Of a DNA stretch of 64,000 nt, positions 25,622-34,537 are shown piece after piece. A model generated the notes under the pieces. That model was not told the DNA's origin. It did not search any database and saw only the letters and a program-made list of their open reading frames with translations. Position 1 is the stretch's first letter. Every line of letters starts with the position of its first letter. The position numbers and the translations under genes were made by a program. The stretch is from Salinimicrobium terrae DSM 17865 (lineage in GTDB: Bacteria; Bacteroidota; Bacteroidia; Flavobacteriales; Flavobacteriaceae), in contig NZ_KE384221.1 of assembly GCF_000424665.1 (NCBI RefSeq), forward strand, positions 292,455 to 356,454, given 5' to 3'.

Positions 25622-27010
25622 CTAAAGCATTTCGTACTTCAATCTCACTCCTGCAGCATAATTGGGAACAGCCATATTGCTGTAATCAGCAGCGACGTGG
25701 AGATCGATCTGGAAATTTTCGTAGAGACTATTATACAGGCGGGTATGAAAGAGGAGGGAAAGTTTTTTTTCAGTTTCTCCTGAAGGGAAAAGAGATCTGC
25801 CATAGGTTCCCTCATTTTGCGCATAGGAAAGCAGGAAACGATAAGGGTAAATGTCAGTGGGAGTTAAAATATTACCACTGATGCCCAGATGATGCACAAT
25901 AAACTTGTTGTTGATAATTTGATCAACTTCCTTATCATACAAGAAAAAAGGTGCGCCAATTACTTTTTCATGATATGTCCAGCCTGACCGATAGAGATAG
26001 CTGTTGAAGTACTGGTCATAAAGATGAGGTCCGGTCTGGCTCTGATCTTTGGTATAATAGAATTCATACATAAGAGCGGAAAGAAATCCTTCTTCTTCTC
26101 GACTCTTCCAAAAGATGCCGTACCTGCCATCGGGGAAGTTGGCCAGGCGACTTCCGGAACCATCTTCGAAGATGCTGTTGTAGATAAACTCCACCGATGA
26201 AAATTCAAATTGTTTTCTTACGTTTAACTCCCAGGAACCCAGGTGATTTCCCAAAGAATTTTGACGCTCTGTTTCTATAGCGGCTTCCCCTCCATGGCGG
26301 CCGGTAACGATCTTTAAGTAATCTGTCGGCCCGGCTGGCTGTTCTCCCCATTCAGGAGAAGTACCTCCCCATTGTGCAAAGTGGAGTAGCCCCGCTGTGA
26401 TCTCCCAATCATTTGAAGGCTGAAGAACAAGATGAAGACTCTTTTGGTGTACTCTTGTCCATGGGATCAACCTATCTTCTTCCAATAGATATTCTGCCCA
26501 TTCTGCTTCGAAACCGATGCCGGGAACTATCATTAAAGGATGAGCCGTGGCCACTTTTAGGCCAGGGAAGGGACGAGCATTTAAAGAATGAAGAATAGAG
26601 TTGTTGGTGCCACTTAATCCATTGTAGATCTCCGGCTGTTGTTTTGCACCTGCGGTAATTTTAAACCAGTTGTTTTTAAATTCTACATAAGCCTGGTCAA
26701 CGGCTATTTCATTGTGCAATTGATCTCCCGAAAAAACTCCTGCTCCTATGCTTAGCGTACTTCCGTTGTAAAAGGAATATTCAGCAAGAAGGGAGGTGAC
26801 CCCAAGAAGATTTGATTCTTTTCCAATTCGGCCCCGGTTGTTACTATGCATCCAGAAAGGCAGATTTTCTCCCGTACCTCCCATTAAATGCAATTGCACT
26901 TCTCCCGAAATCTGAAGTTCCTGGGCAGGGGCTTTCAGGCCAAAGAGAAGAGCCGGAAGAAGAGTCAGAACAGAAAGATGAAAGGAAATAATAATAGACT
27001 TAAAATATAT
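25622..27010 (-). CDS. Capsule assembly Wzi-family outer-membrane protein, second copy, no canonical start
   Basis: About 462 residues of a Wzi-type outer-membrane beta barrel that anchors or organises surface polysaccharide. It lines up along its length with the gene just upstream (shared ENLPFWMHSNNRGRI, KQQPEIYNGLSGTNNSILHSLNARPFPG, LLHFAQWGG). The frame encodes a good signal peptide (SVLTLLPALLFGLKAPAQE) but no ATG, GTG or TTG before it; the first canonical start is a GTG at 26899 that would remove the signal. I start it at an ATA (27008-27010); ATT codons at 26987-26995 are alternatives. It may be expressed from a rare start or be silenced by an ATG-to-ATA change. Confidence 0.72.
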   Translation of the reverse strand: MYFKSIIISFHLSVLTLLPALLFGLKAPAQELQISGEVQLHLMGGTGENLPFWMHSNNRGRIGKESNLLGVTSLLAEYSFYNGSTLSIGAGVFSGDQLHNEIAVDQAYVEFKNNWFKITAGAKQQPEIYNGLSGTNNSILHSLNARPFPGLKVATAHPLMIVPGIGFEAEWAEYLLEEDRLIPWTRVHQKSLHLVLQPSNDWEITAGLLHFAQWGGTSPEWGEQPAGPTDYLKIVTGRHGGEAAIETERQNSLGNHLGSWELNVRKQFEFSSVEFIYNSIFEDGSGSRLANFPDGRYGIFWKSREEEGFLSALMYEFYYTKDQSQTGPHLYDQYFNSYLYRSGWTYHEKVIGAPFFLYDKEVDQIINNKFIVHHLGISGNILTPTDIYPYRFLLSYAQNEGTYGRSLFPSGETEKKLSLLFHTRLYNSLYENFQIDLHVAADYSNMAVPNYAAGVRLKYEML

Positions 27011-27044
27011 AAAAAGCGGATCCTTCAGAAATAGAAAGACCCGC
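27011..27044 (-). terminator. Terminator-like hairpin between the two Wzi genes
   Basis: On the minus strand an 11-bp stem with two G-U pairs (27044-27034 with 27026-27016) and a 7-nt loop is followed by five T (27015-27011). It lies 23 bp past the stop of the first Wzi gene and ends directly at the putative ATA start of the second. Confidence 0.65.
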
Positions 27045-27066
27045 CATTAAACTTATAAATTATAAT

Positions 27067-28518
27067 TTAAAAATCTCTGGGTTCGATCTCATAAACAAGA
27101 TGCAGACCTGCTCCAAAGGCCGAACCGGCATCAGCGCCAAAATCGGCTCCTATTTCTACGTTGACTTTAAAAGCACGATCCATTACTGTGGCGGTGGCAT
27201 AAGCATGAAGTACATTCTCGTTAGGATTGATCCAGTTGGTCCAGGAGCCTTCTCTATGGTCATAGCTCAGGAGTAATTTATAGGGCAGGTTATATGTCCC
27301 GAAAGGAAGCCTTCCGCCGGCACCAACATGAATGGTAGAAAATTTATTATTGGATATTCCCAAGCCATCTTCATTAGCGGTAAAGAAAGGGGCTCCAATT
27401 ATTCTGTTTTGGTAGGTCCACCCTGAACGATAAATTCCATGGCTGAAATACTCAAGTCTGGAAATGGTGCCTTCCGGATTTCGCTGATTTCGGGTGGTGA
27501 AATATTCAAGAATGAAGGAATTGAAAAGACGTTCAGTGTCTACATCCTCATAATAAACGCCGTAACGACCATCGGGGAAATTTCCGAAGCCCATGCCCCA
27601 GGAATCTTCAAAGATGTGATTATAAATAAACTGAAGCCTGTAATTTGGAAATCTCTTTGAAACAAACAACTCATAGCTTCCCAGGTGATTTGCCAGAACA
27701 TCCGCATTTGGATCCAGCCCGGATTCTCCTCCCTGTCCCGAGATCACCTCAAGATAATCACTGAAGGAAGAAGGACGTTTTTGAGATTCGTCGCCTGCCG
27801 GACTGCCGCCCCATTGCGCGAAGTGGTGGATACCTGCTTTTAGCTCCCATTGTTCGCTAAACCGGTATACAAGGCGCAAATTTTTGTGGTGGAGCATTGC
27901 CCCTTCCACATACCTGTCTTTTCCCATAAAGTATTCTTCCCAGGAAGCTTCAAAACCTAATCCCGTTGGTTCAGCAGTATTATCACTACCAGAGAAAAAT
28001 ACAGGACGATTAGTTCCAATTTCAATTCCCGGTAGAGGCCGGTGATTAAGGGACCACAGCATGTTCTCATTTGTTGCACTTAAACCATTGTACATGATTG
28101 GCTTGTGCTTTTGCCCTGCAGTGATCTGCAGCCATTTGTACTCGTAATGTGCATAAAGTTCATCAATGGCAAATTCATCATTTGTACCATCCAGATAAAC
28201 TAATCCTACTCCGGCTTCAATAAAACTGTCAAGGTTCAGGTAAGTAAGGGCTTTTCCGGTAAACCATGTGGAAATATTGGAGTCAGGATTTACCCGGCCC
28301 ACCTTGTTTTGATGCATCCAAAAAGGCAACTCATCCTCTGTGGAGGCCATGCCTTTAAAATTCACTACGGCTGAGTAGTCAATTCCTCTCTGGTAAGTTT
28401 CAGTGGTGTCAAGAATTTCTCCTTCGTATCCAAGATCTTTGTCTTTTTCTTCAATTTGTGCAAAACCTGTAGTGACAAAAAAGAGGAACAGGTAAAAGAA
28501 CAGCTTGGGTGATCTCAT
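27067..28518 (-). CDS. Capsule assembly Wzi-family outer-membrane protein, first copy
   Basis: A 483-residue protein with a signal peptide (residues 1-20, ending GFAQ) and a mature part of alternating amphipathic beta strands ending in a strand of barrel type (VYEIEPRDF). Family features are ELPFWMHQNKVGRV, KHKPIMYNGLSATNENMLWSLNHRPLPG and HHFAQWGG. Wzi proteins are outer-membrane barrels needed to attach capsule to the cell. Lying on the same strand after the wza-wzc genes, it belongs to the export end of the polysaccharide locus. A TAnnTTTG element upstream suggests its own promoter. Confidence 0.82.
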   Translation of the reverse strand: MRSPKLFFYLFLFFVTTGFAQIEEKDKDLGYEGEILDTTETYQRGIDYSAVVNFKGMASTEDELPFWMHQNKVGRVNPDSNISTWFTGKALTYLNLDSFIEAGVGLVYLDGTNDEFAIDELYAHYEYKWLQITAGQKHKPIMYNGLSATNENMLWSLNHRPLPGIEIGTNRPVFFSGSDNTAEPTGLGFEASWEEYFMGKDRYVEGAMLHHKNLRLVYRFSEQWELKAGIHHFAQWGGSPAGDESQKRPSSFSDYLEVISGQGGESGLDPNADVLANHLGSYELFVSKRFPNYRLQFIYNHIFEDSWGMGFGNFPDGRYGVYYEDVDTERLFNSFILEYFTTRNQRNPEGTISRLEYFSHGIYRSGWTYQNRIIGAPFFTANEDGLGISNNKFSTIHVGAGGRLPFGTYNLPYKLLLSYDHREGSWTNWINPNENVLHAYATATVMDRAFKVNVEIGADFGADAGSAFGAGLHLVYEIEPRDF

Positions 28519-28538
28519 CGAGTTGGTTTTAGATACTT

Positions 28539-28546
28539 CAAAATTA
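28539..28546 (-). promoter_or_regulatory. Probable promoter -7 element of the first Wzi gene
   Basis: On the minus strand this reads TAATTTTG, an exact TAnnTTTG match, about 20 bp upstream of the ATG. No clear -33 box is seen. Confidence 0.42.
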
Positions 28547-28701
28547 CAGTTTAGAATTGGGAAGGTTATTGGAGAAACTAAGAAATATTTCTTAAAATAA
28601 TGAAGTTTAAGTTATAGATGCTGATTTACAAATTATTGACTGAGGTATTTGTCGGTCTTTTTCAACTGCTCTCTTTTATTTTCTGTTATTTTGGTCACCG
28701 G

Positions 28702-29009
28702 CACTCGAACTGACGGCAATTCGGCACCCGGTCAGTTCGACTGAATTTGGCCTGTTCTCGATACAATTTTACATCTGCAACGCAGTTGTAAAATCACTCG
28801 AACTGACGGCCAAATTTGTATCGAGAACAAGGGGTAGTATGGCCTTCTTCTCGATACATTTTTTCCTTCGCTACCTCTCAGTAAAAACCACTCGAAGTGA
28901 CGGCCATGGGAAAAACAACTTCTACCTTTGTACTTCTTACTTTAGTACCCCTCTGTTCTCGATAATATTTTACTTCGCTCTCGCTCTTGAAAATCACTCG
29001 AACTGACGG
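28702..29009. repeat. Structured TTCTCGATACA/CACTCGAACTGACGG repeats, left cluster
   Basis: One isolated right end (28702-28716), then full units. The composite at 28730-28830 has arms AATTTGGCC and GGCCAAATT around a unit of left strand (TTCTCGATACA), inner stem and right strand (CACTCGAACTGACGG). Further units are at 28848-28903 (arms ATGGCC/GGCCAT, right strand CACTCGAAGTGACGG) and 28956-29009. The last ends 9 bp before the GIY-YIG stop codon. Confidence 0.85.
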
Positions 29010-29018
29010 CTAGGGATT

Positions 29019-29312
29019 CTACTTTTTAAACTTCTTCTTTGCCAGATTCGGAAGGTCTTCAAATCTTCCTTCTATTGCTGCTTCCTTTTTAGCTCTGGAC
29101 CAGCTTTTAATTTGTTTCTCCTGAAGGATGGCTATATTGATATCAGTAAATTCTGCATAAAAAACCAATTCTACAGGTAATCTCTTAGCTGTATAACTCT
29201 CCGGATATTTTGCAGATTGATGTTCTACAAGGCGCTTTTGAAGATTTGAAGTAATACCTGTGTAGTAGGTGTCATCAGTGCATTTGAGGATGTAGACGTA
29301 ACTGAGTTTCAT
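29019..29312 (-). CDS. Single-domain GIY-YIG nuclease (UPF0213/YhbQ-like)
   Basis: A 97-residue protein that is one GIY-YIG endonuclease domain. The motif strands are YVYILKC (5-11) and YYTGITSNLQKRLVEH (16-31), with the catalytic arginine at about 27, and the metal-binding glutamate lies in QEKQIKSWSR (about 64-73); the C-terminus is Lys-rich and could bind DNA. No UvrC or homing-endonuclease extensions are present. The gene is enclosed by structured repeats, beginning 9 bp downstream and 24 bp upstream. Similar solo domains are common in Bacteroidota; their cellular role is not settled. Confidence 0.88.
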   Translation of the reverse strand: MKLSYVYILKCTDDTYYTGITSNLQKRLVEHQSAKYPESYTAKRLPVELVFYAEFTDINIAILQEKQIKSWSRAKKEAAIEGRFEDLPNLAKKKFKK

Positions 29313-29335
29313 GTCTATTCGAGTAAAATTCCAAA

Positions 29336-29833
29336 CCGTCAGTTCGAGTGATTCTGCAACTGGATAGTTGCAGAATTGTATTGAGAACCGGTTTTGAAAT
29401 TTGTATCGAGATCTAAGGAATCAGAGACTCCTCTGTTCTCGATACAATTTCCCCTCGCTTCCGCTCTGGAAAATCACTCGAACTGACGGCTGATTCGGAG
29501 TGGTGGGTGGTAGAAGTGACGGCTATTCTTTCCCCGTCAGTTCGAGTGAATTTGGCCTGTTCTCGATACAATTTCACAACTTCAACGCAGTTGTAAAATC
29601 ACTCGAACTGACGGCCAAATTTGTATCGAGAACAAGGGGAGAGTTCGACGTCTCTGTTCTCGATACACCGTTGCCCTCACTTCCGTTCGGTCACCGGCAC
29701 TCGAACTGACGGCCAAATTCGTATCGAGAACAAGGGGTAGGATGGCCTTCTTCTCGATACATTTTTTCCTTCGCTACCGCTCAGCAAAAACCACTCGAAA
29801 TGACGGCCTTGAAAAAACAACTCGAACTGACGG
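29336..29833. repeat. Structured TTCTCGATACA/CACTCGAACTGACGG repeats, right cluster
   Basis: An inverted unit (29336-29389) has a perfect 10-bp inner stem ATTCTGCAAC/GTTGCAGAAT. Then come a lone left strand (29402-29411), a unit at 29436-29489, a composite at 29534-29633 nearly identical to 28730-28830, units at 29657-29731 and 29751-29806 (right strand CACTCGAAATGACGG), and a right end at 29821-29833. The cluster ends 45 bp before the wzc stop codon. Confidence 0.85.
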
Positions 29834-29877
29834 CGCTCCTACCTTTGTACTTCTATCTTTGTAACTCGAACTTCAGC

Positions 29878-32274
29878 TTACCAGAAAGCAGCTCTGTTCT
29901 TCAATCTTTTCCAGAATCCTCCCTGTTCCTCGCCGTAGGTGTAATAATAGCCATACTTGTTCCCATAACCGAATTGTGCGGCTTCTACGTTATTCAAGAC
30001 AAAACTGACTTCGCTCAATTTACCGTCTCTTTTGGCAGAAGCTGCAAAATCGAGTAATTTTCTTTGGGTGTAGCCGGCACGGACTACGTAAAGTGTAAGA
30101 TCTGCGTACTGGTTGATGAGGAAGGTGTCTGCCACCAGCATGGAAGGAGCCGTGTCTATGATCACATAGTCATACATGTTTTCCAGTTCTTTGAACATCT
30201 GCTTTGCCTTTTCCTGTCTAAGTAATTCAGAAGGATTTGGAGGAATGCTTCCTGAAGAAAGCAGGTCCAGATCGGGACTGATGTTTGATTTTTTTATAAG
30301 TTCTTTTAAATTAAGGCTATTGTTTACCAGATAATCACTTACCCCTAGCCAGGTCTTGCTTTCAGGAACATATCGCTGTAGTTGTGGATTTCTTAGATCT
30401 CCTCCTACTACAATAACTTTTTTGCCTGTATTAGCAAGGGTTGTGGCCAGGTTAAATGCTGTAAAAGTTTTTCCTTCCCCTTTAATAGTGGAAGTTACAA
30501 TGATGCTGATCCCATTAGCTTTGCCTACGGAATTCACCAGCAGGTACTGCAGGTTTGTATGGAGAATCCTGAAGGATTCTGCCAGCACAGAACGATCGTT
30601 CTTTTCGATAAGATCGTTCATTCCTTTTCCGATCTTCGGGATTTCTCCAACTACCGGTATGTCATTTACCAGACTTTCCAGATCTTTCCTGCTACTGATC
30701 TTGTTGTTCAGTAGATTTTTGCTGTAGATAAAGGCAAAGGGGATTCCCAGCCCTAAAAGAAGTGCAGTAAGATAAGTGCTGCGGGGATTTGGAGAAATAG
30801 GAACAGCAGAACTGAAAGCACTGTCAACAATCTTTGCCTTTGGGGCCGTGACTGCCAGCGAAAGGGAATTTTCTTCCCTCTTTTGAAGCAGAAACAAGTA
30901 AAGGGTTTCCTTGATCTGTTGCTGACGTTCAATACCTCTGAATTGTTTTTCCTGTGAGGGAACTGCCGCGATCTGTGAACCTATGGCAGCGGCTTCCCTG
31001 TTAAGATTTGATTCAGCTATTTCCAGGTTGGCCTCCAGGCGATTCAAACTTTGCAGGACGTTTGCCCTTAGTTCCTCCAATTGCCGGTTCAGTTTCACCA
31101 CCACCGGGTTCCTTTCGGTCGACCCGCTAAGGACGCGATTCCGTTCCAGGACGAGTTCGTTGTATGCTGCAATAGAAGTATTAACAGCTGTTTCTTCGAT
31201 ACCCAAATTGGCCGGCAAAAGATCCTCAATACTACTGGAGCGTAAATATGCTGTCATAGCATTTACCAGTTCGATCTGCGTATCCAGTTCCTGTTGACGT
31301 CTCTTGAAGTCGCTGGCGCTGGTCATAAAAAGCTGAGATTCTGCCTCTATGCTGGTAAGCCGGTTATCTTCTTTAAATTCTACCTTTCCGGTCTCCACCG
31401 AATCCAGTTCTTCATTGATGATAGCCAGCCGTTCATCAATAAATTCGGCAGTGTTCATTGCCACCAGGTTCTTGTCTTCAATGGCTTCTCGATTGTATTC
31501 CAGTACCAGTTGGTCAAGTATATCTTCAGCTTTAGGACGTACAGCGTCATTCAGAGCAAGTTCAATCAGACTGGAGTTAGCTTCTTTAATTCGTACAGCC
31601 AATTCATTTCTGTATGCACTGGCCACTCTTTCGGTGGGAACAAGATTTACCAGGATCGGCCGGTCTTCCTGAAGACTTCCTTCAGCAGCAAACCTATTTC
31701 TTACAACCAGAATTTTTCCGAAGCCAAGATCCACAGGGGCTCCGAATTCCGTTTTAAAGGTCTTACCGTCGGCAAGCCTCATCACCTGAAGTTCATTGTT
31801 TCCGAGATAAGAAATGCGTAATCCCGCACCCGACTGTTGTACGCTCTCCTGCAGGCTCAAGGGCTTAACAAGGAACGGGGTATTTTGATAAAGTTCAGGA
31901 TTTCTAAGCCGCTCCTCATCATAATAAACGATATTGATATTCAGCGCTTTTACCACTTCTTCCATTAGACGACGGGAGCGTAGGATGCCAATCTCATTCT
32001 GGATACTGTTGCTGTTCATCCCGTTAAGCAGACCTAATTCCGCGAAAGCAGCCATTTCTGAATTCTGGCTGTTCTTGCCATCTTTAATGATAATAGTCGC
32101 GGTTGTAGCATAGACCGGGGTGGTGCTGCGAAGTTTCAGGTAGGCCAGCCCGAGTGCTAAAATGACGCACAGGAGGAACCACGGCCAGTAGCGCAGGTAT
32201 TTCTCCAGTTCTTCTCTTATGTTAATTTCGCCGGCAGGATTAGCTCTTACAGGCTTATTTTGATTCTGTGCCAT
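29878..32274 (-). CDS. wzc: Wzc-type polysaccharide co-polymerase and BY-kinase
   Basis: A 798-residue inner-membrane protein that sets chain length and gates export. Residues about 20-110 hold the Wzz domain with the first membrane helix (28-46). A long periplasmic coiled-coil region (about 230-480) is followed by the second helix (about 515-535, P-rich entry ISPNPRSTYLTALLLGLG). The C-terminal BY-kinase has Walker A GEGKT (599-603), Walker A' VIVVGGDLRNPQ and Walker B YVIIDTAPS. The tail is tyrosine-rich (YGYGNKYGYYYTYG), the expected autophosphorylation cluster. No Wzb-like phosphatase gene is nearby. It follows wza after 1 bp. Confidence 0.93.
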   Translation of the reverse strand: MAQNQNKPVRANPAGEINIREELEKYLRYWPWFLLCVILALGLAYLKLRSTTPVYATTATIIIKDGKNSQNSEMAAFAELGLLNGMNSNSIQNEIGILRSRRLMEEVVKALNINIVYYDEERLRNPELYQNTPFLVKPLSLQESVQQSGAGLRISYLGNNELQVMRLADGKTFKTEFGAPVDLGFGKILVVRNRFAAEGSLQEDRPILVNLVPTERVASAYRNELAVRIKEANSSLIELALNDAVRPKAEDILDQLVLEYNREAIEDKNLVAMNTAEFIDERLAIINEELDSVETGKVEFKEDNRLTSIEAESQLFMTSASDFKRRQQELDTQIELVNAMTAYLRSSSIEDLLPANLGIEETAVNTSIAAYNELVLERNRVLSGSTERNPVVVKLNRQLEELRANVLQSLNRLEANLEIAESNLNREAAAIGSQIAAVPSQEKQFRGIERQQQIKETLYLFLLQKREENSLSLAVTAPKAKIVDSAFSSAVPISPNPRSTYLTALLLGLGIPFAFIYSKNLLNNKISSRKDLESLVNDIPVVGEIPKIGKGMNDLIEKNDRSVLAESFRILHTNLQYLLVNSVGKANGISIIVTSTIKGEGKTFTAFNLATTLANTGKKVIVVGGDLRNPQLQRYVPESKTWLGVSDYLVNNSLNLKELIKKSNISPDLDLLSSGSIPPNPSELLRQEKAKQMFKELENMYDYVIIDTAPSMLVADTFLINQYADLTLYVVRAGYTQRKLLDFAASAKRDGKLSEVSFVLNNVEAAQFGYGNKYGYYYTYGEEQGGFWKRLKNRAAFW

Positions 32275-32275
32275 A

Positions 32276-33052
32276 TTATTTTGTAAACAGGAATATTAGT
32301 GAAAGTGCTACAGAAGCTATAGACAAATAGCTTGCCGTAGTTCCAAGCCAGCCGGTAGTTTGGATCTTCGAACCAATGGGTTCTACGTATACCACGTCAT
32401 TTTGCTTTAGATAATAAAAAGGAGAATTAATGACTGCTGCATCGGTTAGATCAAGGTACGCATGAGTTCTGGTTCCGTTTTCCTCCCGGACTACAAGGAC
32501 ATTAGATCGTTTTCCGGAAAGAGTAATGTCCCCGGCAAGGCCCAAAGCCTGAGGTAAACTGATATCATCGTTCTCTATGTGAAATGTTCCGGGACCGGCC
32601 ACTTCTCCAAGAATACTGATTTGGAAATTCTCCACCCTTACGGTTACTACAGGATCCTGCAAATAGGAGGTAAGCTGATCTTTAAGTTTTTTTTCCAGCT
32701 CCTTGCCGGTCATTCCGGTTACCTCCATTTCTCCAAGTGTCGGAAAGTCTATATCACCGTCCTCACCTACCAGATACGTAAGAGGCTCCTGATTACTTCC
32801 TCCGCCTGAACCCTGTCCAATTCCCGGCATGGGTCTAAAGTTATTAAAGGGTTGAGCGGCCTGTAATTCAGGTGCCGAAACTATAATGCTTAGCAGATCT
32901 CCCGGCTGGATTTTCACATTCCTCTCTGTTTCCAACTGTTCAATATTTTCAATCCCCTGGAAGTAGGCGATCTTTTTTCGGGATACACAGGAAGTACTGA
33001 TTAGGAGGGCCAATGCTCCAATAAAAAACGTATAGGGTAAAGGAAATTTCAT
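32276..33052 (-). CDS. wza: Wza-type outer-membrane polysaccharide export lipoprotein
   Basis: A 258-residue lipoprotein with lipobox STSC (Cys22). The Poly_export domain is at about residues 45-140 (IQPGDLLSIIVSAPELQA, then TYLVGEDGDIDFPTLGEMEV), followed by a SLBB-like domain (ISILGEVAGPGTFHIENDDISLPQAL). A C-terminal hydrophobic segment (about 238-257) is present as in other Bacteroidota members, where it may replace the helical barrel of E. coli Wza. It forms the export channel with Wzc, whose gene starts 1 bp later. Confidence 0.9.
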   Translation of the reverse strand: MKFPLPYTFFIGALALLISTSCVSRKKIAYFQGIENIEQLETERNVKIQPGDLLSIIVSAPELQAAQPFNNFRPMPGIGQGSGGGSNQEPLTYLVGEDGDIDFPTLGEMEVTGMTGKELEKKLKDQLTSYLQDPVVTVRVENFQISILGEVAGPGTFHIENDDISLPQALGLAGDITLSGKRSNVLVVREENGTRTHAYLDLTDAAVINSPFYYLKQNDVVYVEPIGSKIQTTGWLGTTASYLSIASVALSLIFLFTK

Positions 33053-33231
33053 GCAGTTTTTTAATAAGAGGGCGAAGATAATTGTTTAAGAAACAATTAA
33101 CAATTAAAGAGTTAACAATTAACAGGGAACAATCACGCAATTAACAATGATCATTTTCTAGTGGTCAGTGGTCAGTATGACCGGGATAATCTGTGAAAAC
33201 GATTAATCCTTATTCCTTAGATTTTAACCAT
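33053..33231. other. Short non-coding spacer upstream of wza
   Basis: Contains a small hairpin (AATTGTTT-AAG-AAACAATT, near 33089-33107), AT-rich AACAATTAA repeats and a GTGGTCA direct repeat (33161-33174). No clear TAnnTTTG promoter; on the minus strand TATCTTCG (33074-33081) is the nearest match. Confidence 0.4.
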
Positions 33232-34389
33232 TCATTTTGAGTCCATGCTGAATTCAGATCGACGGATGGTTTGTCTGGCGGTTTTACTACTCAACTTCTT
33301 TAGCCTCATAAAAAGTAGGAAACTGGAAGAATAAAGAAGGACCACCAGGAAGAATAACCAGGCCTGGGGGAGCTTATTTGCAAAGTAAAAGAAGGTCCAT
33401 ATCACGATCAAGTTAAGGAGGCCTATGCCAAGGCTGGCTTTCCAGTGGGGCAGGCCAAGATCGAGCAGCACATGATGCATATGGTTGCGGTCTGCCGTGA
33501 ACATTGAAGTACCACCCATCTTCCGGAGGATCATCACCCGCAGGGTATCAAATGCAGGAATAAACAGGAGACAGGCCAGAAACAACAGGCGGTTTCCCGG
33601 ATCATAACCTGCATCAAGTATTTCAGTATGAGGTTCCATTACCAGGAATTTCAGACTTAAAAAAGCAAGCATCAGACCTATTACCAGGCTGCCGGAATCT
33701 CCCATGAAGATCTTGTTTGCCCCCCTGGAGAAATTATATCTTAAAAACGCTGCAAGGATCCCGGCTATACTTATGCTGATCAATACATAGTAAGGTTGGA
33801 AAGAGAGATAGAAGATATAAGCATATACGGAGCTGATCACAATACCTACTATGGCGGCGAGGCCATCGATACCATCAATAAGGTTAAAGGCATTTATTAA
33901 AGCTACTACCAGAAAAGTTTTAATAACATATCCTGCCCACAAGGGGATCTCATAAATACCTAAAAAGCCGTGGAGTGTATTTTGGGCCATTTCGGGCGAA
34001 AATATGAGGAACATTGCAGCCACCGCCTGTCCAAATAACTTTACCCGGGCTGTGGAAATCACCAGATCATCTTTAAGACCCACCATGAAGAGAATGGTGA
34101 TCGCTGCGATCAGGTGGTTTCCAATATACGTGAGCCTCATACTCTGCAGGATGGACAGTACCATGATAATGGAGATGTAAAAAGCTACCCCTCCAAAAGA
34201 AGGCACAGCACTGGCATGAGAGCTGCGGTCGTTTACATGTGCCATTAGGTTCTTCTCTTTAGTCACCCACAGCACTTTAGGGATAAGGTAATAGGTGAGC
34301 CCAAAGGTTCCCAGGAATACACAGGTCACGAACCACATATAATTGTCGCGAAAAAATTCCAGAATTACTTCTTGATCGAGAATGTTCAT
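33232..34389 (-). CDS. WecA/TagO-like undecaprenyl-phosphate sugar-1-phosphate transferase
   Basis: A 385-residue polytopic enzyme (about 10-11 helices) of the MraY/WecA family that puts an N-acetylhexosamine-1-phosphate on undecaprenyl phosphate, the first step of repeat-unit assembly. Family motifs are visible: GLKDDL (about residues 103-108), NLIDGIDGLA (about 165-174), FMGDSGSL (about 228-235) and a cytoplasmic DRNHMHHVLLDLG loop. It is likely the priming enzyme of this locus, since no WbaP/WcaJ-type transferase is present. Confidence 0.9.
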   Translation of the reverse strand: MNILDQEVILEFFRDNYMWFVTCVFLGTFGLTYYLIPKVLWVTKEKNLMAHVNDRSSHASAVPSFGGVAFYISIIMVLSILQSMRLTYIGNHLIAAITILFMVGLKDDLVISTARVKLFGQAVAAMFLIFSPEMAQNTLHGFLGIYEIPLWAGYVIKTFLVVALINAFNLIDGIDGLAAIVGIVISSVYAYIFYLSFQPYYVLISISIAGILAAFLRYNFSRGANKIFMGDSGSLVIGLMLAFLSLKFLVMEPHTEILDAGYDPGNRLLFLACLLFIPAFDTLRVMILRKMGGTSMFTADRNHMHHVLLDLGLPHWKASLGIGLLNLIVIWTFFYFANKLPQAWLFFLVVLLYSSSFLLFMRLKKLSSKTARQTIRRSEFSMDSK

Positions 34390-34462
34390 AATTGTTGGAG
34401 GTTAGTAGGTCGGGTAGGGGACGACCTGAAGAATGTATAATGTATGTTGTTTTTTCTTGGTT

Positions 34463-34537
34463 GAGCCATTAGCCTTTAGCTATTAGCCTTTGGTTTCTTC
34501 TAGCTCCAGCCAACAGCTAACGGCCAATAGCCAATAG
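34463..34537. repeat. 7-bp-period degenerate repeat between GT2 and wecA-like genes
   Basis: Words GCCATTA, GCCTTTA, GCTATTA and GCCAATA run at 7-bp steps and touch the stop codon of the GT2 gene. Same family as the arrays around the four-helix-bundle gene. Confidence 0.6.

Noticed and set aside
28702..29833. CRISPR array
   Set aside because: Units are unequal in spacing and orientation, contain internal stems and have no regular unique spacers; no cas gene is near.
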